64,000 nucleotides of DNA from Eremophila alpestris peregrina (lineage: Eukaryota; Chordata; Aves; Passeriformes; Alaudidae), in contig WMCF01000016.1 of the NCBI GenBank assembly GCA_009792885.1, positions 9,533,062-9,597,061 of the forward strand, written 5' to 3'. The notes beneath the pieces were generated by a model. The model did no database searches. It was not told where the DNA came from and saw only the letters and a program-made list of their open reading frames with translations. The translations under genes and the position numbers were made by a program. This document shows, one piece after another, positions 24,137 through 34,340 of this stretch. Positions within the stretch are counted from its first letter, which is position 1; each line of letters starts with the position of its first letter.

Positions 24137-24259
24137 TTAAGGCTGTGCCATCAGGAGAAATAATTGCAATTGTTCTTCCTTATCTGTTTCCTTGGCTCTT
24201 CTCTTTCCTGGCAGGTGGGTTGGAAGGCAAGGCCATTTTCTGCAGAGGAGGAAGAGGCA
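24137..24259 (-). CDS. CFAP100: CFAP100 terminal coding exon
   Basis: With the acceptor at 24260-24261 (plus-strand CT) the exon joins in phase 0 and reads CLFLLCRKWPCLPTHLPGKR, RAKETDKEEQLQLFLLMAQP, stop at 24137-24139. LCR and DKEEQLQLFLL align with the conserved C-terminus of the family. A second acceptor 20 bases inside (24240-24241) has the better pyrimidine tract but shifts the frame and ends sooner, at 24180. Confidence 0.75.
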   Translation of the reverse strand, partial: CLFLLCRKWPCLPTHLPGKRRAKETDKEEQLQLFLLMAQP

Positions 24260-27200
24260 CTGCATGAGTGCTCGGGAGGGTGTGTGATCAGGCAGCTAAA
24301 GCTGCTCTGTGCTGCCAGGGGCTGTGGCCCTTGCCCTGTGCTCCAGGCAGGCTGCAGGGTGTCTGCTGAGTTTGCTTTCTGTATTGGAAAGTGAATGTGA
24401 AGCACCTGGAGGCTGTGTGCTGTTCTACAACTCACTGTTGTACCTACAACTGCTTTCTGACTAAGGCCTCAGTACTAATTCCCATGTCAGGAGGAGAAGG
24501 GAAAGTTGGAGATCCAAAGAAATATCAGAGGGAAGCTACAGAACCCCCTATTTTCTCTTGGCTAAAGGGCAGGGACCCATGGCCCCTGCTCTCAAGTCAC
24601 CTGTCAGTGTGACAGAGCTGTCATGGCCGTGCTGACCTGGGCAAGGTGCAGCAGCAGCCGTGGCAGAAGCTGCACTCAGCCTCCCAAGGGGCCAGGGCTC
24701 CGTTTGGGGGGATGTGGAACATGTCAGAAAAGGTGTGGTTTGATGGTGAGGCTGAGCTGATTTAGGGCCTTGCTGCTGTTGTCAGGAGTGTCCTGCTGCT
24801 GCCCAGTTCCTCATTGGCCAATTTCCAGGCTTGGTTTAATGCAACTGAGTTAATGAGTTTAAATGAGCTTACTGAGAACTGGCAAGTAGTGGAGGGGGTC
24901 ATGTGGTTGAGAAAAGGATGATGGAATAATGTGCACTGTGACTTCCCAGCAGTGGCCTAAGTTGAATCACTTCTGTAAATTGGGCTACACCTGGCTGTAG
25001 GTGCCATCCCCACACAGCTGCAGAGGCCCCTTAATAGCACTTATCCCTTAAACACTTGATATTCAGGTACACCCAGCTTCTCCCAAGTGAGCTGTTGAGG
25101 TGAGGTGTTCCCACAGACCACCACACTTACCTTTTTTTCTTCAGGTACCTGTGACCTTTCCATGTCCTTTTTCAATCCTTCATCCTGCTGCTGCTTAGCT
25201 TGTTTCTGCTTTTCCTCTCTGAGCCTTTTGAACAGAGGGAATAAAGGATGGGTTAAAGGCAGAATGCAGCTGCACCAGCTGTGCTTTTGCCACACAGCAG
25301 CAACATCTGACATAACATCTTACATCACACCTTATATCTAACCACTGGAGCCTGGGGTTTGGGTACACCTGCTGCTGGAGCTGGTTGCTGTGAAGGGGGT
25401 AAGAGGGAAGCACTGCCTGCAGTTGGTTTTGCTCTTTCTGGAGTGATGGGTGGAAAAAGCATGTCAGGCTTTGAGACAGAGATGTTGGACAGTTGCTCTG
25501 TTTGTACTTTTTTTGGTTTGGGGATTTTTTTTTTAATTGGTTTTGGTTTTCATTTTGGGGTAGGGTATGTGGTATCTTTCCTGAATTATTCTCTTCCATC
25601 CACAGTGTAGAATAAATGTGTGTCTTACTTCTTTTGCAATTTAAGAGTGCAATCCCATTCACAGAACACCAGGAAGCAGCCCCATGCCTTTTCTACTACA
25701 CAGCTGAATAAAGATGCAGAGAAAGAGAATAACCAGAAGCAAAATGTCACTGTTCTGGCCTTAAATCCTCATGCTAATCTGTCTGATTCACTTGAGGATG
25801 GCCAGATACAGTCATCAGTTCAGTTATCTTCGTTATTTGTGAGGTGAAATTTTGTGTAACTGGGCCTACAGGAATGTGTCTCATCTTGGGACTTGCACTG
25901 ATTGTGTTAACTGCTACTATTTAATCTAGTAATACAAGTTAAACGTTTTGTAGAAGAAACATTTCAAAGCTGGAGTTGTTGATAAATGCCTTTATGTACA
26001 TATTAAAGTCTGGCAAAATATCAGGGCAAGGCAGACTGTGTTAACTTGAGGTTTGATTTTCTATTTATTCAGTTTAAATTTTGTTACCGTGAATTGTTTT
26101 CTTAAAATGATGATTCTCATAATATAATCTGGTTTTGTTTGTGGGTTTAGTATTTTCTTTTTTATTCTAAATTTTTCTATTGTAGTTTGCAGGTCTTTTC
26201 TAATATAGCTGTGAGCTGCTGCTCACTGATGAGGAGATTCAGGTACTATGAATGTAGAGCCCTTACAGAAATAAAATTGGACAGATTGCTCACATGGGAT
26301 TTCAGATTGCTGCTACAGTTTTTTGGGTTGATTTGGCTCTTTCAGCTGTCAAGACTTAAAAGAGAGATGTTTTCTTGAAGAGGGTCTTGCCTTACCTTGC
26401 CCTCTGCTCCTTTCTTATGGCTTTCACAGCCTTTTCTATCTTTGCTGGTGGGATTCTCTCCACGCTGTCCAGTAAATCATTGAGCTGTTTTTCTATTACC
26501 TTTAACATCTCTACTGTTGGCAGGTTTGTCTCATTGTCTCCAGTGCAATGCATATAGACTTCCATCACCTTCTTGTTCAGGCTTGTGAGCATTTTGTCCT
26601 GGAGGTGACAGGAGATATGGTGAGTGGCAGAGCTGGGTTCTGCCAAGTGGAACCATAATATCCCTCCAAAACCAAAGGGAGTCCATAAAGGAAACACTTC
26701 AGTCTCCTCAGTAAGACTGAATTGCTTGTTTCCTGGTTGGCTGATGGCAGGACAGATGGCTGAAGTGAGCCATTCTCCTGTTGGTCTCATCCTCCCAGCC
26801 TGGCTGTCCCTGGCTCAGGTGCAGCTGCCCAGCTGTCTCTGAGCCTGCTCCCACCTCGCAGCAGCTGCATGCAGCAGACAGGTTTGCCCCACTTTGCTGC
26901 CTCAGTAGTGTCCCAAACCAGCCCTGCTGTATCTCCACTGCTGGGAAACAGCACTGATCCCCCCTCAGTGCAGCCCCTGGCTGCTCTGTTGCCGGGATGG
27001 ATGTGGCTGGTGGGGAGGAACCACTGGTGCGCATGTGAACCCCCCCTTGCCTGGATCCCAGCGGGTACCTGGTTATCATCTTCGTGTGCTCCAGAGGAAG
27101 AGAGCTGAACTTTAAGCTTCAGGTTGGCTGCTTTCTCTTCTTCCTTGGCAACAGAGGCTCGGAGGGTGTTTAGCTGCTGTTTCAGCTCTGCCAGCTCCTT

Positions 27201-30200
27201 TTTCCTAGAGGGGAGAGAGAGAGAGGAGGTATTTGGAAAGGGCCCCTCTGGAACACACGGCTCTGCTCCCTGCAGCCTGGGCTGGCCCCTCCTGCTGCCG
27301 GCAGATGTAGGTAACACTTCAACCTTGCCTGGGAACCTGCACCCACAGCCCTGGAAGCATTGGGAACTTCGGGGTTTTATCTGGAAAAGCAGTTACTGTG
27401 CTGCTGTGGGGGAGGGAGAAGTAGCAAACCTAACCATTCAAGGTTTTTTAGTGAGTCAGTGGGGGATCCAGATTACCTTTAAAACTTCCACAAGGAGATA
27501 AGCTACATTTTGAATGGGAATGTATATACCTGCCTGCCATTGCGATTGTAGATTACAATGACACTTGGGTTCCCTGCTGTCTTTCTCTAGGAATGTTTTG
27601 CACTGAGTCAGCATTGGTGCTGCTCTGGATCACTCCAGGAATTGCCTTGTTTCTTTCCTAGGTCTTCCTTCATGAGAATTACACTATAGTGATATTGACT
27701 TCAGGATGTTTAATGCATCATTCCCTAACCTGTGCCTTGAGAACTATGGAATTAGTCCCAGGCTCAAGTGTTACCTGCTAAATTAACCGTATATGGGACA
27801 CTTTCCTGGGATCTCACAAGAAGGACCCTGCTGTGTGAGCAGCGTTGTGTGTGCTCTGCAGTGTGTGCCTGACAGTGAGGTGGCTGTGGGGGCACAGGAG
27901 TCACTTGTGTCTGGAAGCTGGACCACAGGGACCCTTCCCATCACTTGCAGGGTCACACTTACACGCTTTCATGTGTGGAGATTAAAGTCTGTCGGACCTT
28001 GTTCCAACTCTCTTCAATATCCTGGGAGTTCATGACAAAGGATAAGTTCTCATCCAGCATCTCCATGAAAGTAACCAACAATTGTTCAGGATCAGTAAAA
28101 TAGAGCTCAGGCTCCTAGAGTGGAAAACACCTGAGATGAGTTTTTCCCCTCCTCTAGCTTCTGTTCCACTGCACTACAAGGAGCCTGGTCTGCACCAGCC
28201 CTGGCTATTCAAATGCTCTTCCATCTAGAGAGGTCCATGTTTGTCCATGTACAAACATGCATGGACATCCTTCCTGCTATGTGTGTAGCTCTACCTCAAT
28301 AACTAAAACTAATTGCATTTTTGGGGGTAAAAAGTGTTGCAAACATCTGCAAGTGGGAAAACTTCCATTTCAGACATAAGCCAGTAACTGCACTAACTTA
28401 AAAATCTTCCATTTTTTGATGCCAAATCTCACTGGAGGATGGCAAGATTAGAGATGATGGTAGGTTTTTGGAAACTGAAGGAGGAAAGTTAAACAAAGTT
28501 ATTTAGAATATGTGTCACCAAAATGTGAATATTTATGAATGTATAAACATACATGTATAATTTGTAACTACAGTAACTCCTCAATACTATAACTAATGGT
28601 TAGAAGATGAGACAAATTAGTGACATTAATAAATTACACAAGACAAACAGAAAATGCAAATATTTCAACATAAGGCTTCTGACCTCATCTTCGTCTGAGC
28701 TGGTTTCACTCTCTGCATCCTCCAATGAACTTCTGAAAAAGTATTTTGTGTGTTAGGCCCTTGGAGAAATGACAGCTCAGAGGAGATGTCGTTAGTGACA
28801 CATGAACACTGTTATTGTTCACTGTTGCTGTTTGCTCCTGAACAGTCCTTTGCACATTCCCACCTTTGCCTCCCTGTGCCTGTGGGATATTTAGGGGTCA
28901 GTAGGGTCCAGGGGTCACACAAACAAGCAGCACTTGTGTCCATGAGCGAGCTGCCTGATGTGCTGCTCTGGGCTGTGCTGCTGTTCCAGTGGGGCTGGGA
29001 CATGACACCTGAGCCTGGACTGAGGGTGCAGATCCAAATGCCTTTAGACTCACTGGGAGGCTTTGTTTAATGCTTCTTCCTCTACACAAGAGCTGGAAGA
29101 GGGGGAAGTGGTGGCTTTGCTGCTGTTGGAAGCTCACTCTGCTCATCACTTTTACCTGTCACCCTGTGCCTCAAAGGGTTAAAAACCTCTGTTGGCATCA
29201 TCTTAGTGACAGCCCCACTTGGGGCAGGCTCTCAGCAGAGGATTTGAGGATGGAGCTCACTTGGGGCAGGCCTACAGGCACTGGCTGGCACACCCCTGAC
29301 AGCTTTCTGCTGGTACCTGAACTTGTTCCAATAAGCCCCAGACTTTGGGATACCCAGCAAAGGTGGGCAATAGGATTCACCTGTGCTGATTCCCAGTCAG
29401 CTGAGTGCTCTTTACAGTCCTTGAATCTGTTGTTTGCATCATCTGGTACTTACAGTTCTCTTGATAAAAGAGGCTTCAGGAAGCGTTTGAGCTGTGGCCT
29501 GACATCCTGTGACCTGAAATCCAAACCTTCTGCAAACAGCAGGGAACTTGGCATATCCATAAAACTGATGCTCTGGGCAGTGTCTGTCCTGGCTGTGGGA
29601 TCCTGGTCTGGAGACAAGAGGAGGAGTCCCCTCAGAGCCTGGGGCTGTCCCAGGCAGGAGCAGCAGCACTTTGCTGGCACTCACCCTGCTCTGTGGTGGG
29701 GGGATGTGAAGAACTTCCTTCATTCACTCTGGATTCTGTTTTCACATCCTTTCCTTTTTTGTGCCTTTTTCTGTGCTCCTCCTGCCACTCTTTTGGAGAG
29801 AGCTGGTAGAGGATGTCCCTGTACATCTTGTACTCCTGCAGAGTGTCCTCCAGTCTGGAGATCTCACTGGGTTCAGAGAAATGGGCAAAGTTTGTTAGCA
29901 GGGAGGGAAACTCCTGTTGGAACAGGTTCTTTCTCACTCTTGATACTGAGTTTCATCCAGAGAACAGGAGAGAGGGCACAGGTTTTCATGGAAATGCAAA
30001 GGCAAAAGGGAATCTGCCCTCTGTGGTTTCTCATGTGGAAACTGAGTATCAGTCCTACTCCCTGGTCACATCTCTTGCTATGGTACTGAGCTTGCTAATT
30101 TTTGCATTTTTACTTGAAAAGAAATGAGAAATTTTTCCAGCTCAACTCATAATGGTACTTATAGTTATTTCTTTAGTCTTTCTCTAGGTCCCCATTAAAA

Positions 30201-33200
30201 TGCATTACTTAGTTTTGTTTGGATTTTAATCTGATGTTAGGCATTTAATTTTGACTCTTAAAATGGAACATTTTTAGAAACCCATCCCCTGCAAGGACTG
30301 TGAAGCTGTAGCACTGCAGGGGCTTTTAAAGGTGGGGCAGGAGTAATGAGCAATTTTACCTTTGGATTTTCTTTATTTCAGTAGTGATTCCCTGGATCTC
30401 TGTTATTTTCTTGGTCTTCTCTGAGGTTTCTCTTTTGGCTCTGGGAAAGGATGAGCAAACAAGCCATTAATTTAGTAGTGAGTAGTGAATTGAGGTGCCT
30501 ATGAAACAGTGAAAAAGATGTGTTATGAGCCCTAGAAATCTGTGTTAGAGATGTATCCCAGGAGATGCTTGGCTCCTGCCTGAAAACTCTTTCTCTTGGC
30601 AAGGTCTGGCATTCCAATGTTCAGGCCTCCCTAATCTGGCTGCTGCTGCTGAGCATCAGTTGCAGCTCTGCCCTTGTGATACCTGGAATGGGCCAAAGGG
30701 CTCAATTTGCTTCACTGAAGGGACTGTGAGGGGCTGGGTAGAGGCATCTCCCTCCAGTAAAGGGTATTGTGAGAAGAATGGGAGTGTTGGAGTCACCAAC
30801 AGGTTCCTTTCTGCCACCAGATCAAGGGCTTTTGCAATGAGGGTATTCCCTGGATGTTGTTCTCTTTCCTCTCTTTTATTGAATGTGAGGGAAGAAAGTG
30901 CCACCAGAACTGTGACTCTGGGAAACTCAGAGTGTTCAGCCAAAACCCTGCAGGGAGGTCAAACAGCAAATCTCCTGTGCCCAGAATGAAATGGCACACA
31001 GATGTTTCCTTCAATGTTCCTTACATTCTCAGTGCTTCAACAGATTTATTATGGTTCTCCTTCATGAACTCATCAAACATGGCAGCGTCCTTCTCCATTC
31101 TTCTCTCAGCCTTTTCCAGTTTTTTTTCCTCATTCTTTGCTATGTTCTCCATGTTTTGAATCTCCCCTCGCTTCACTGCAATGGCATGCTGAAATGAACC
31201 CCAATGGCAACACAGTCACATCAGCTGGTTGGTTTTAAAGGTTCATCGTTTTGTACCTGGTTACCAAATTACCTGACAGCTGAGGGCAGAGAGGGTGAGG
31301 ATTTCAAACCCAGGTGTGTGACTTAGTGCCAGCCAGGTGCATGGAGGCCAGGAGTTATTTCAGAAGGAACATAGCAAATAAGCAGTGAATCTAAAGACAG
31401 AATTCAGAAGTCCCAGCACTGCATTAACTCCTGGCTGACAAAGATTGATTCAGCTGTGTTACAGCACAGTCACAGTGATGACTAATGGGAATGTTTGTGA
31501 ACAGTTACTCCATTCCCTTATTTTGATTTCAGAATGGCTCCCAGCAGCAATTCATGTACAAGACAGCAGGAGCCAAAGGTCAGTGTATCTGTGCATCTCA
31601 CAAATGGAATAGTTTCATGGCAGCTACTGAATGGTGGGAATGACCTACATTCCTTTATTTCTTGGCTGGGAATTACTGGGCTAGAGATTCTGAGTGACTG
31701 TAGCACAGGACTTGGACAATCAGTTCATGAGGTCTAATGTGTGCCACCTTGGAAAGATCTCTAGGCAGTGGATCTCAGAAGAATAAACATCAAAACAAAG
31801 CAACACAAGGAAGAGTAATTAAATGAACATGCTGAAAGCCATGTACCTCAAGAAAAAAGATCTGTTTTCTGTCCTGTAGGTAGTCATAGAAGCTCTCCCT
31901 GTCTAACACATAATCTGAAATTAAAACAGAAAGTTGCTTAGACTAGAGAGGGGGAAATATTGCCAAGGCAAAACACAGTGAAAATGTAGACATTGGACTC
32001 AGCAATACTGATTATTATAATATAGTTACAACCTTGTTTAGGATCAGTTTTGCATGGGTTTTCATGGAGTAAAACCAGGGAGAATGGAGTGGAGAATCTG
32101 GTCCTTGCCCTCTAGACATTAATGGCAAATCTACTCCTCATGTTAGAGGCAGAAAATCTAGGCCTCTCTCCATTAAAACCCAACTTTAGGTTGGCTTAGT
32201 AAGAAGGTTTCCACCCCCCAGACTACTGTGAGGGTGTGACCCATGCTCTGTATGTAAATGCCTGAGCTGGAGATGGCTCAGCCACACAGAGGTTGGCAAA
32301 TACAGAGCACAGAATTGTCTGTATGACCAAAGTCAGCCAGGGCCAGCTGCTCCCCATCCCCTCTTTGGCCTCTGCTTTAGGCTGTTACCCAGCTGGGCAG
32401 CAGCACTGCAAAGACAGTGCCTGCTCTCCACCTTTTTGCATGGCTAACTTCCATGAAAGCATCTCCTGAAGAACTTTCAGTCTCTCTTCACATGTTGCCT
32501 CTGGTCTGCCCTCCTCTTCTTCCTCCCTTTTCAAAGCTCTCCTCAACCCGCTTTTTGCCTTCATTTTAGTGGAGTAAGTCGTTTTCTCATGGACTTTCAA
32601 AGTCTTCCTCTTTTCAAGTTCCTGTGAGAAGTCAGATATGTGTACAGTTTGATCCTGTGCTTTGTTTGCTGTGGTTTTTAAAGACATGAGTAGGTTACTG
32701 ACAGCCTAGAAATTTGCAGAGTGGTGATACTCTGCTGATGCATATTTGCCTAGTTTATCTGACTAATCCCAATAATATTCTCTCTAGAGGCAACTAAAAC
32801 ACTGAATTTCTTAGCACTTTTTGTCATTATTTTGTTGATTTGTATTCTGCACCCATCCACCAGCTGTGCCAGTTTGTACCCACTCAGTGTCCTCATTTTT
32901 CCTTCTTGGGTTATTCCTGTGAACAAATGGAATTTTTTTGAGATTCATCCTTTGAGTCCCCTGGTTAAAGGGGGACAGCCTACACTTAACCAACTCAGTC
33001 CAACTTTTACAAAAACATTTAAACCATTAAGTTCAGATTGAGAAGATCTATTCAAACCCACTCCAGAACCATCTGGAGGGTAAAAGGTGTTCCTGCTGAG
33101 TGCTTTCACAGGGATTGAAGTGTAATTCAGTGCTGTCTGCACAGTTTGGGCCTGGTTTATACTGAGGACATCACACAGCAGACATCCTTAGTGCACTGCT

Positions 33201-34340
33201 TCCTAAGCTCTTCCCCATAATTGTATAGTGACCTTCAACCCAAGGGAAAACCAGACTGTATCAGTCACCAGTGTGAGGTGAGGAGGCCTTGCTTTAGACC
33301 TCTTGCTGCCTTCCACACTACACCAGGCTGTGCAACAATCAGACCTCTCAGAGATCACAGAATCACAGAAAGGTTTGGGTTGGAAGCTCAGAGATCATTC
33401 ATTTCCAGCCCCCTGCCATGCCCCATGGTCCAGGGGCACCCCACTATACCAGGTTGCTCAACGCCTCATCCAACCTGGCTTTGAACAATTCCAGGGATGG
33501 GGCATCCATAACAGCCTTGAGCACCCTCACAGTCAAGAATTTCTTCCTAACATCTAACTTAAATCTTTCCTCTTTTAGCTTAAATACACTACCCCTTGTT
33601 CTATCACAATCTGCTTGTGTAAAAAACTGCTCTTTTATTATAAGCACCTTCTCAGTATTGAAAGGTCATAATCAGGTCTCCCTAGAGCATTCTCTTCTCC
33701 AGGCTGAACATCCCCAGCTTTCTCATGAAGAGGTCTTTGATCTCTCATGCACTAAATTTTGGTATTCTGTTGGGTGGGTGCCTGCCTCAGTAACTGCTTG
33801 TTTTATGGTTTAGCCTAAAGCACGTGTACATACCTCCTGTGCCTTCTGAATTTCCTTGTCCCTCATTGAGAAAAGTTCAGTATCTGATGGGACTTTAAAT
33901 GGATTTTTCATTGGGTTTTCTTCATCCTCTTCTGTGCTTCCTGGGAAAAATATAACAAAGCAGGATGAGGATGCAGAAGATGTGAAGCTGAATACCTGGA
34001 CCCAGTGCCAAGGGAGTGGGATGTGCTGTGTCACACCTGGAATGTGGGCTCTGCTCCCACCTGCAGGTGTCAAACAATGCTGGACCAAGAGCAGGGAGTG
34101 GATGGGGCTTCTGAGAAGCCAGAGATAAAACTGAGACCTCTGCATGGCTTATGCCACTTGACCATATCTGATGATCAACAAGAGCATTTCAGCCAGGGAT
34201 TTTTCTGTGTCTGTAGGTGTTTTACCCATTTCCCCTGTTTTGGGGCAGAAGAACCTGGCTTCAGGCCTCTCCTCTGACCTGACAAGGAAACACTGCTGGA
34301 GCACTGTGTCCTTACCTGGCAGTGCAAGCTGGTTTTCCAT
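24137..34340 (-). CDS. CFAP100: Cilia- and flagella-associated protein 100 (CCDC37), fourteen exons
   Basis: CFAP100 is the vertebrate relative of Chlamydomonas MIA1/FAP100, an axonemal coiled-coil protein that with FAP73 (CFAP73) regulates inner-arm dynein I1/f. Minus-strand exons in transcript order: 34316-34340, 33834-33940, 32432-32621, 31847-31914, 31025-31188, 30360-30440, 29685-29866, 29454-29607, 28684-28732, 27963-28114, 27069-27204, 26396-26598, 25131-25224, 24137-24259. All junctions are GT-AG, phases agree throughout, and the total is 1728 nt (575 residues; human about 611). Charged coiled-coil (DUF4200-type) sequence spans about 120-235, with further coiled coils at about 385-535. 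Family blocks include MEKDAAMFDEFMKEN, SEISRLEDTLQEYKMYRDIL, QLSPKEW, EPELYFTDPEQLL and MEVYMHCTG. The start is the first ATG after an in-frame stop; an upstream noncoding exon is likely but not identified. Confidence 0.93.
25131..25224 (-). CDS. CFAP100: CFAP100 exon 13
   Basis: The donor (AAG|GTAAGT) lies at the left edge and the acceptor (TTCAAAAG) at the right. One base completes Arg, then 31 codons read LREEKQKQAKQQQDEGLKKD and MERSQVPEEKK, a highly charged helix. Confidence 0.9.
26396..26598 (-). CDS. CFAP100: CFAP100 exon 12
   Basis: It reads DKMLTSLNKKVMEVYMHCTG, then TVEMLKVIEKQLNDLLDSVE and RIPPAKIEKAVKAIRKEQRA. The VYxHCTG and EKQLNDLL elements are family hallmarks. The acceptor is TCACCTCCAG and the donor AG|GTAAGG. 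Confidence 0.94.
27069..27204 (-). CDS. CFAP100: CFAP100 exon 11
   Basis: One base completes Val, then 45 codons read KKELAELKQQLNTLRASVAK, EEEKAANLKLKVQLSSSGAH, EDDNQ; a predicted coiled coil. The acceptor is CCCCTCTAG and the donor CAG|GTACCC. Confidence 0.92.
27963..28114 (-). CDS. CFAP100: CFAP100 exon 10
   Basis: It reads EPELYFTDPEQLLVTFMEML, DENLSFVMNSQDIEESWNKV, RQTLISTHES. The E-P-x-LYFT-x-P-x-QLL motif is conserved in the family. The donor is GT|GTAAGT. Confidence 0.95.
28233..28266. repeat. Imperfect inverted repeat in a CFAP100 intron
   Basis: GTCCATGTTTGT is followed within four bases by ACAAACATGCATGGAC, its reverse complement with a four-base insertion. It is a small hairpin-forming sequence with no known role. 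Confidence 0.5.
28684..28732 (-). CDS. CFAP100: CFAP100 exon 9 (small acidic exon)
   Basis: A 49-base exon reading (L)SSLEDAESETSSDEDE, an acidic Ser-rich linker just before EPELYFT, as in mammals. The acceptor is ACTTTTTCAG and the donor GAG|GTCAGA. Confidence 0.88.
29454..29607 (-). CDS. CFAP100: CFAP100 exon 8
   Basis: It reads (D)QDPTARTDTAQSISFMDMP, then SSLLFAEGLDFRSQDVRPQL and KRFLKPLLSRE. This is the least conserved, probably disordered part of the protein; it is supported mainly by splice sites (CTTGTCTCCAG, GTAAGT) and perfect phase on both sides. Confidence 0.82.
29685..29866 (-). CDS. CFAP100: CFAP100 exon 7
   Basis: It reads EISRLEDTLQEYKMYRDILY, QLSPKEWQEEHRKRHKKGKD, then a Ser-rich tail ending PPTTEQ. 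The SPKEW block is strongly conserved. The acceptor is CTGAACCCAG and the donor GTGAGT. Confidence 0.95.
30360..30440 (-). CDS. CFAP100: CFAP100 exon 6
   Basis: It reads AKRETSEKTKKITEIQGITT then EIKKIQ, continuing the coiled coil; the acceptor is CCTTTCCCAG and the donor AAAG|GTAAAA. Confidence 0.9.
31025..31188 (-). CDS. CFAP100: CFAP100 exon 5
   Basis: It reads HAIAVKRGEIQNMENIAKNE, EKKLEKAERRMEKDAAMFDE, FMKENHNKSVEALR. The VKR-EIQ and EKDAAMFDEF blocks are diagnostic. The acceptor is TTCATTTCAG. Confidence 0.95.
31847..31914 (-). CDS. CFAP100: CFAP100 exon 4
   Basis: It reads (D)YVLDRESFYDYLQDRKQIF then FLE, with donor GAG|GTACAT. It links the SWKL region to the coiled coil and is in phase with both neighbours. 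Confidence 0.88.
32432..32621 (-). CDS. CFAP100: CFAP100 exon 3
   Basis: It reads ELEKRKTLKVHEKTTYSTKM, KAKSGLRRALKREEEEEGRP, EATCEERLKVLQEMLSWKLA, MQK. KVHEKTTYSTK and the WKL element match the family. The acceptor is GACTTCTCACAG. The donor is taken as AAAAG|GTGGAG because only that one restores phase with exon 4. Confidence 0.9.
33352..33755 (-). mobile_element. CR1 LINE 3' fragment (minus orientation)
   Basis: It begins with the reversed CR1 terminus (ATCACAGAATCACAGAAAGG, TTTGGGTTGGAAG), then TCCAACCTGGCTTTGAACA, TTCCAGGGATGGGGCATCC, AATTTCTTCCTAACATC, and near its right end CCAGGCTGAACATCCCCAGC. It is a truncated insertion in a CFAP100 intron between exons 2 and 3. Confidence 0.92.
33834..33940 (-). 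CDS. CFAP100: CFAP100 exon 2
   Basis: It reads STEEDEENPMKNPFKVPSDT, ELFSMRDKEIQKAQE. NPFKVPSDTELFSMRDKE corresponds to the conserved N-terminal NPF...LLRDQE motif. The acceptor is TATTTTTCCCAG and the donor GAG|GTATGT. Confidence 0.94.
34316..34340 (-). CDS. CFAP100: CFAP100 first coding exon (MENQLALPG)
   Basis: The donor CAG|GTAAGG is at the left edge. The ATG at 34340-34338 is the first in frame after a TGA 17 codons upstream, giving only eight codons before the splice. The resulting N-terminus is about 36 residues shorter than in human, so the start is tentative. A possible acceptor (ACATACAG) bounding this exon on its 5' side is near 34376. Confidence 0.6.

Noticed and set aside
29070..30089. 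339-codon plus-strand frame
   Set aside because: Antisense to CFAP100 exons 7 and 8, whose splice sites and conserved motifs are on the minus strand.
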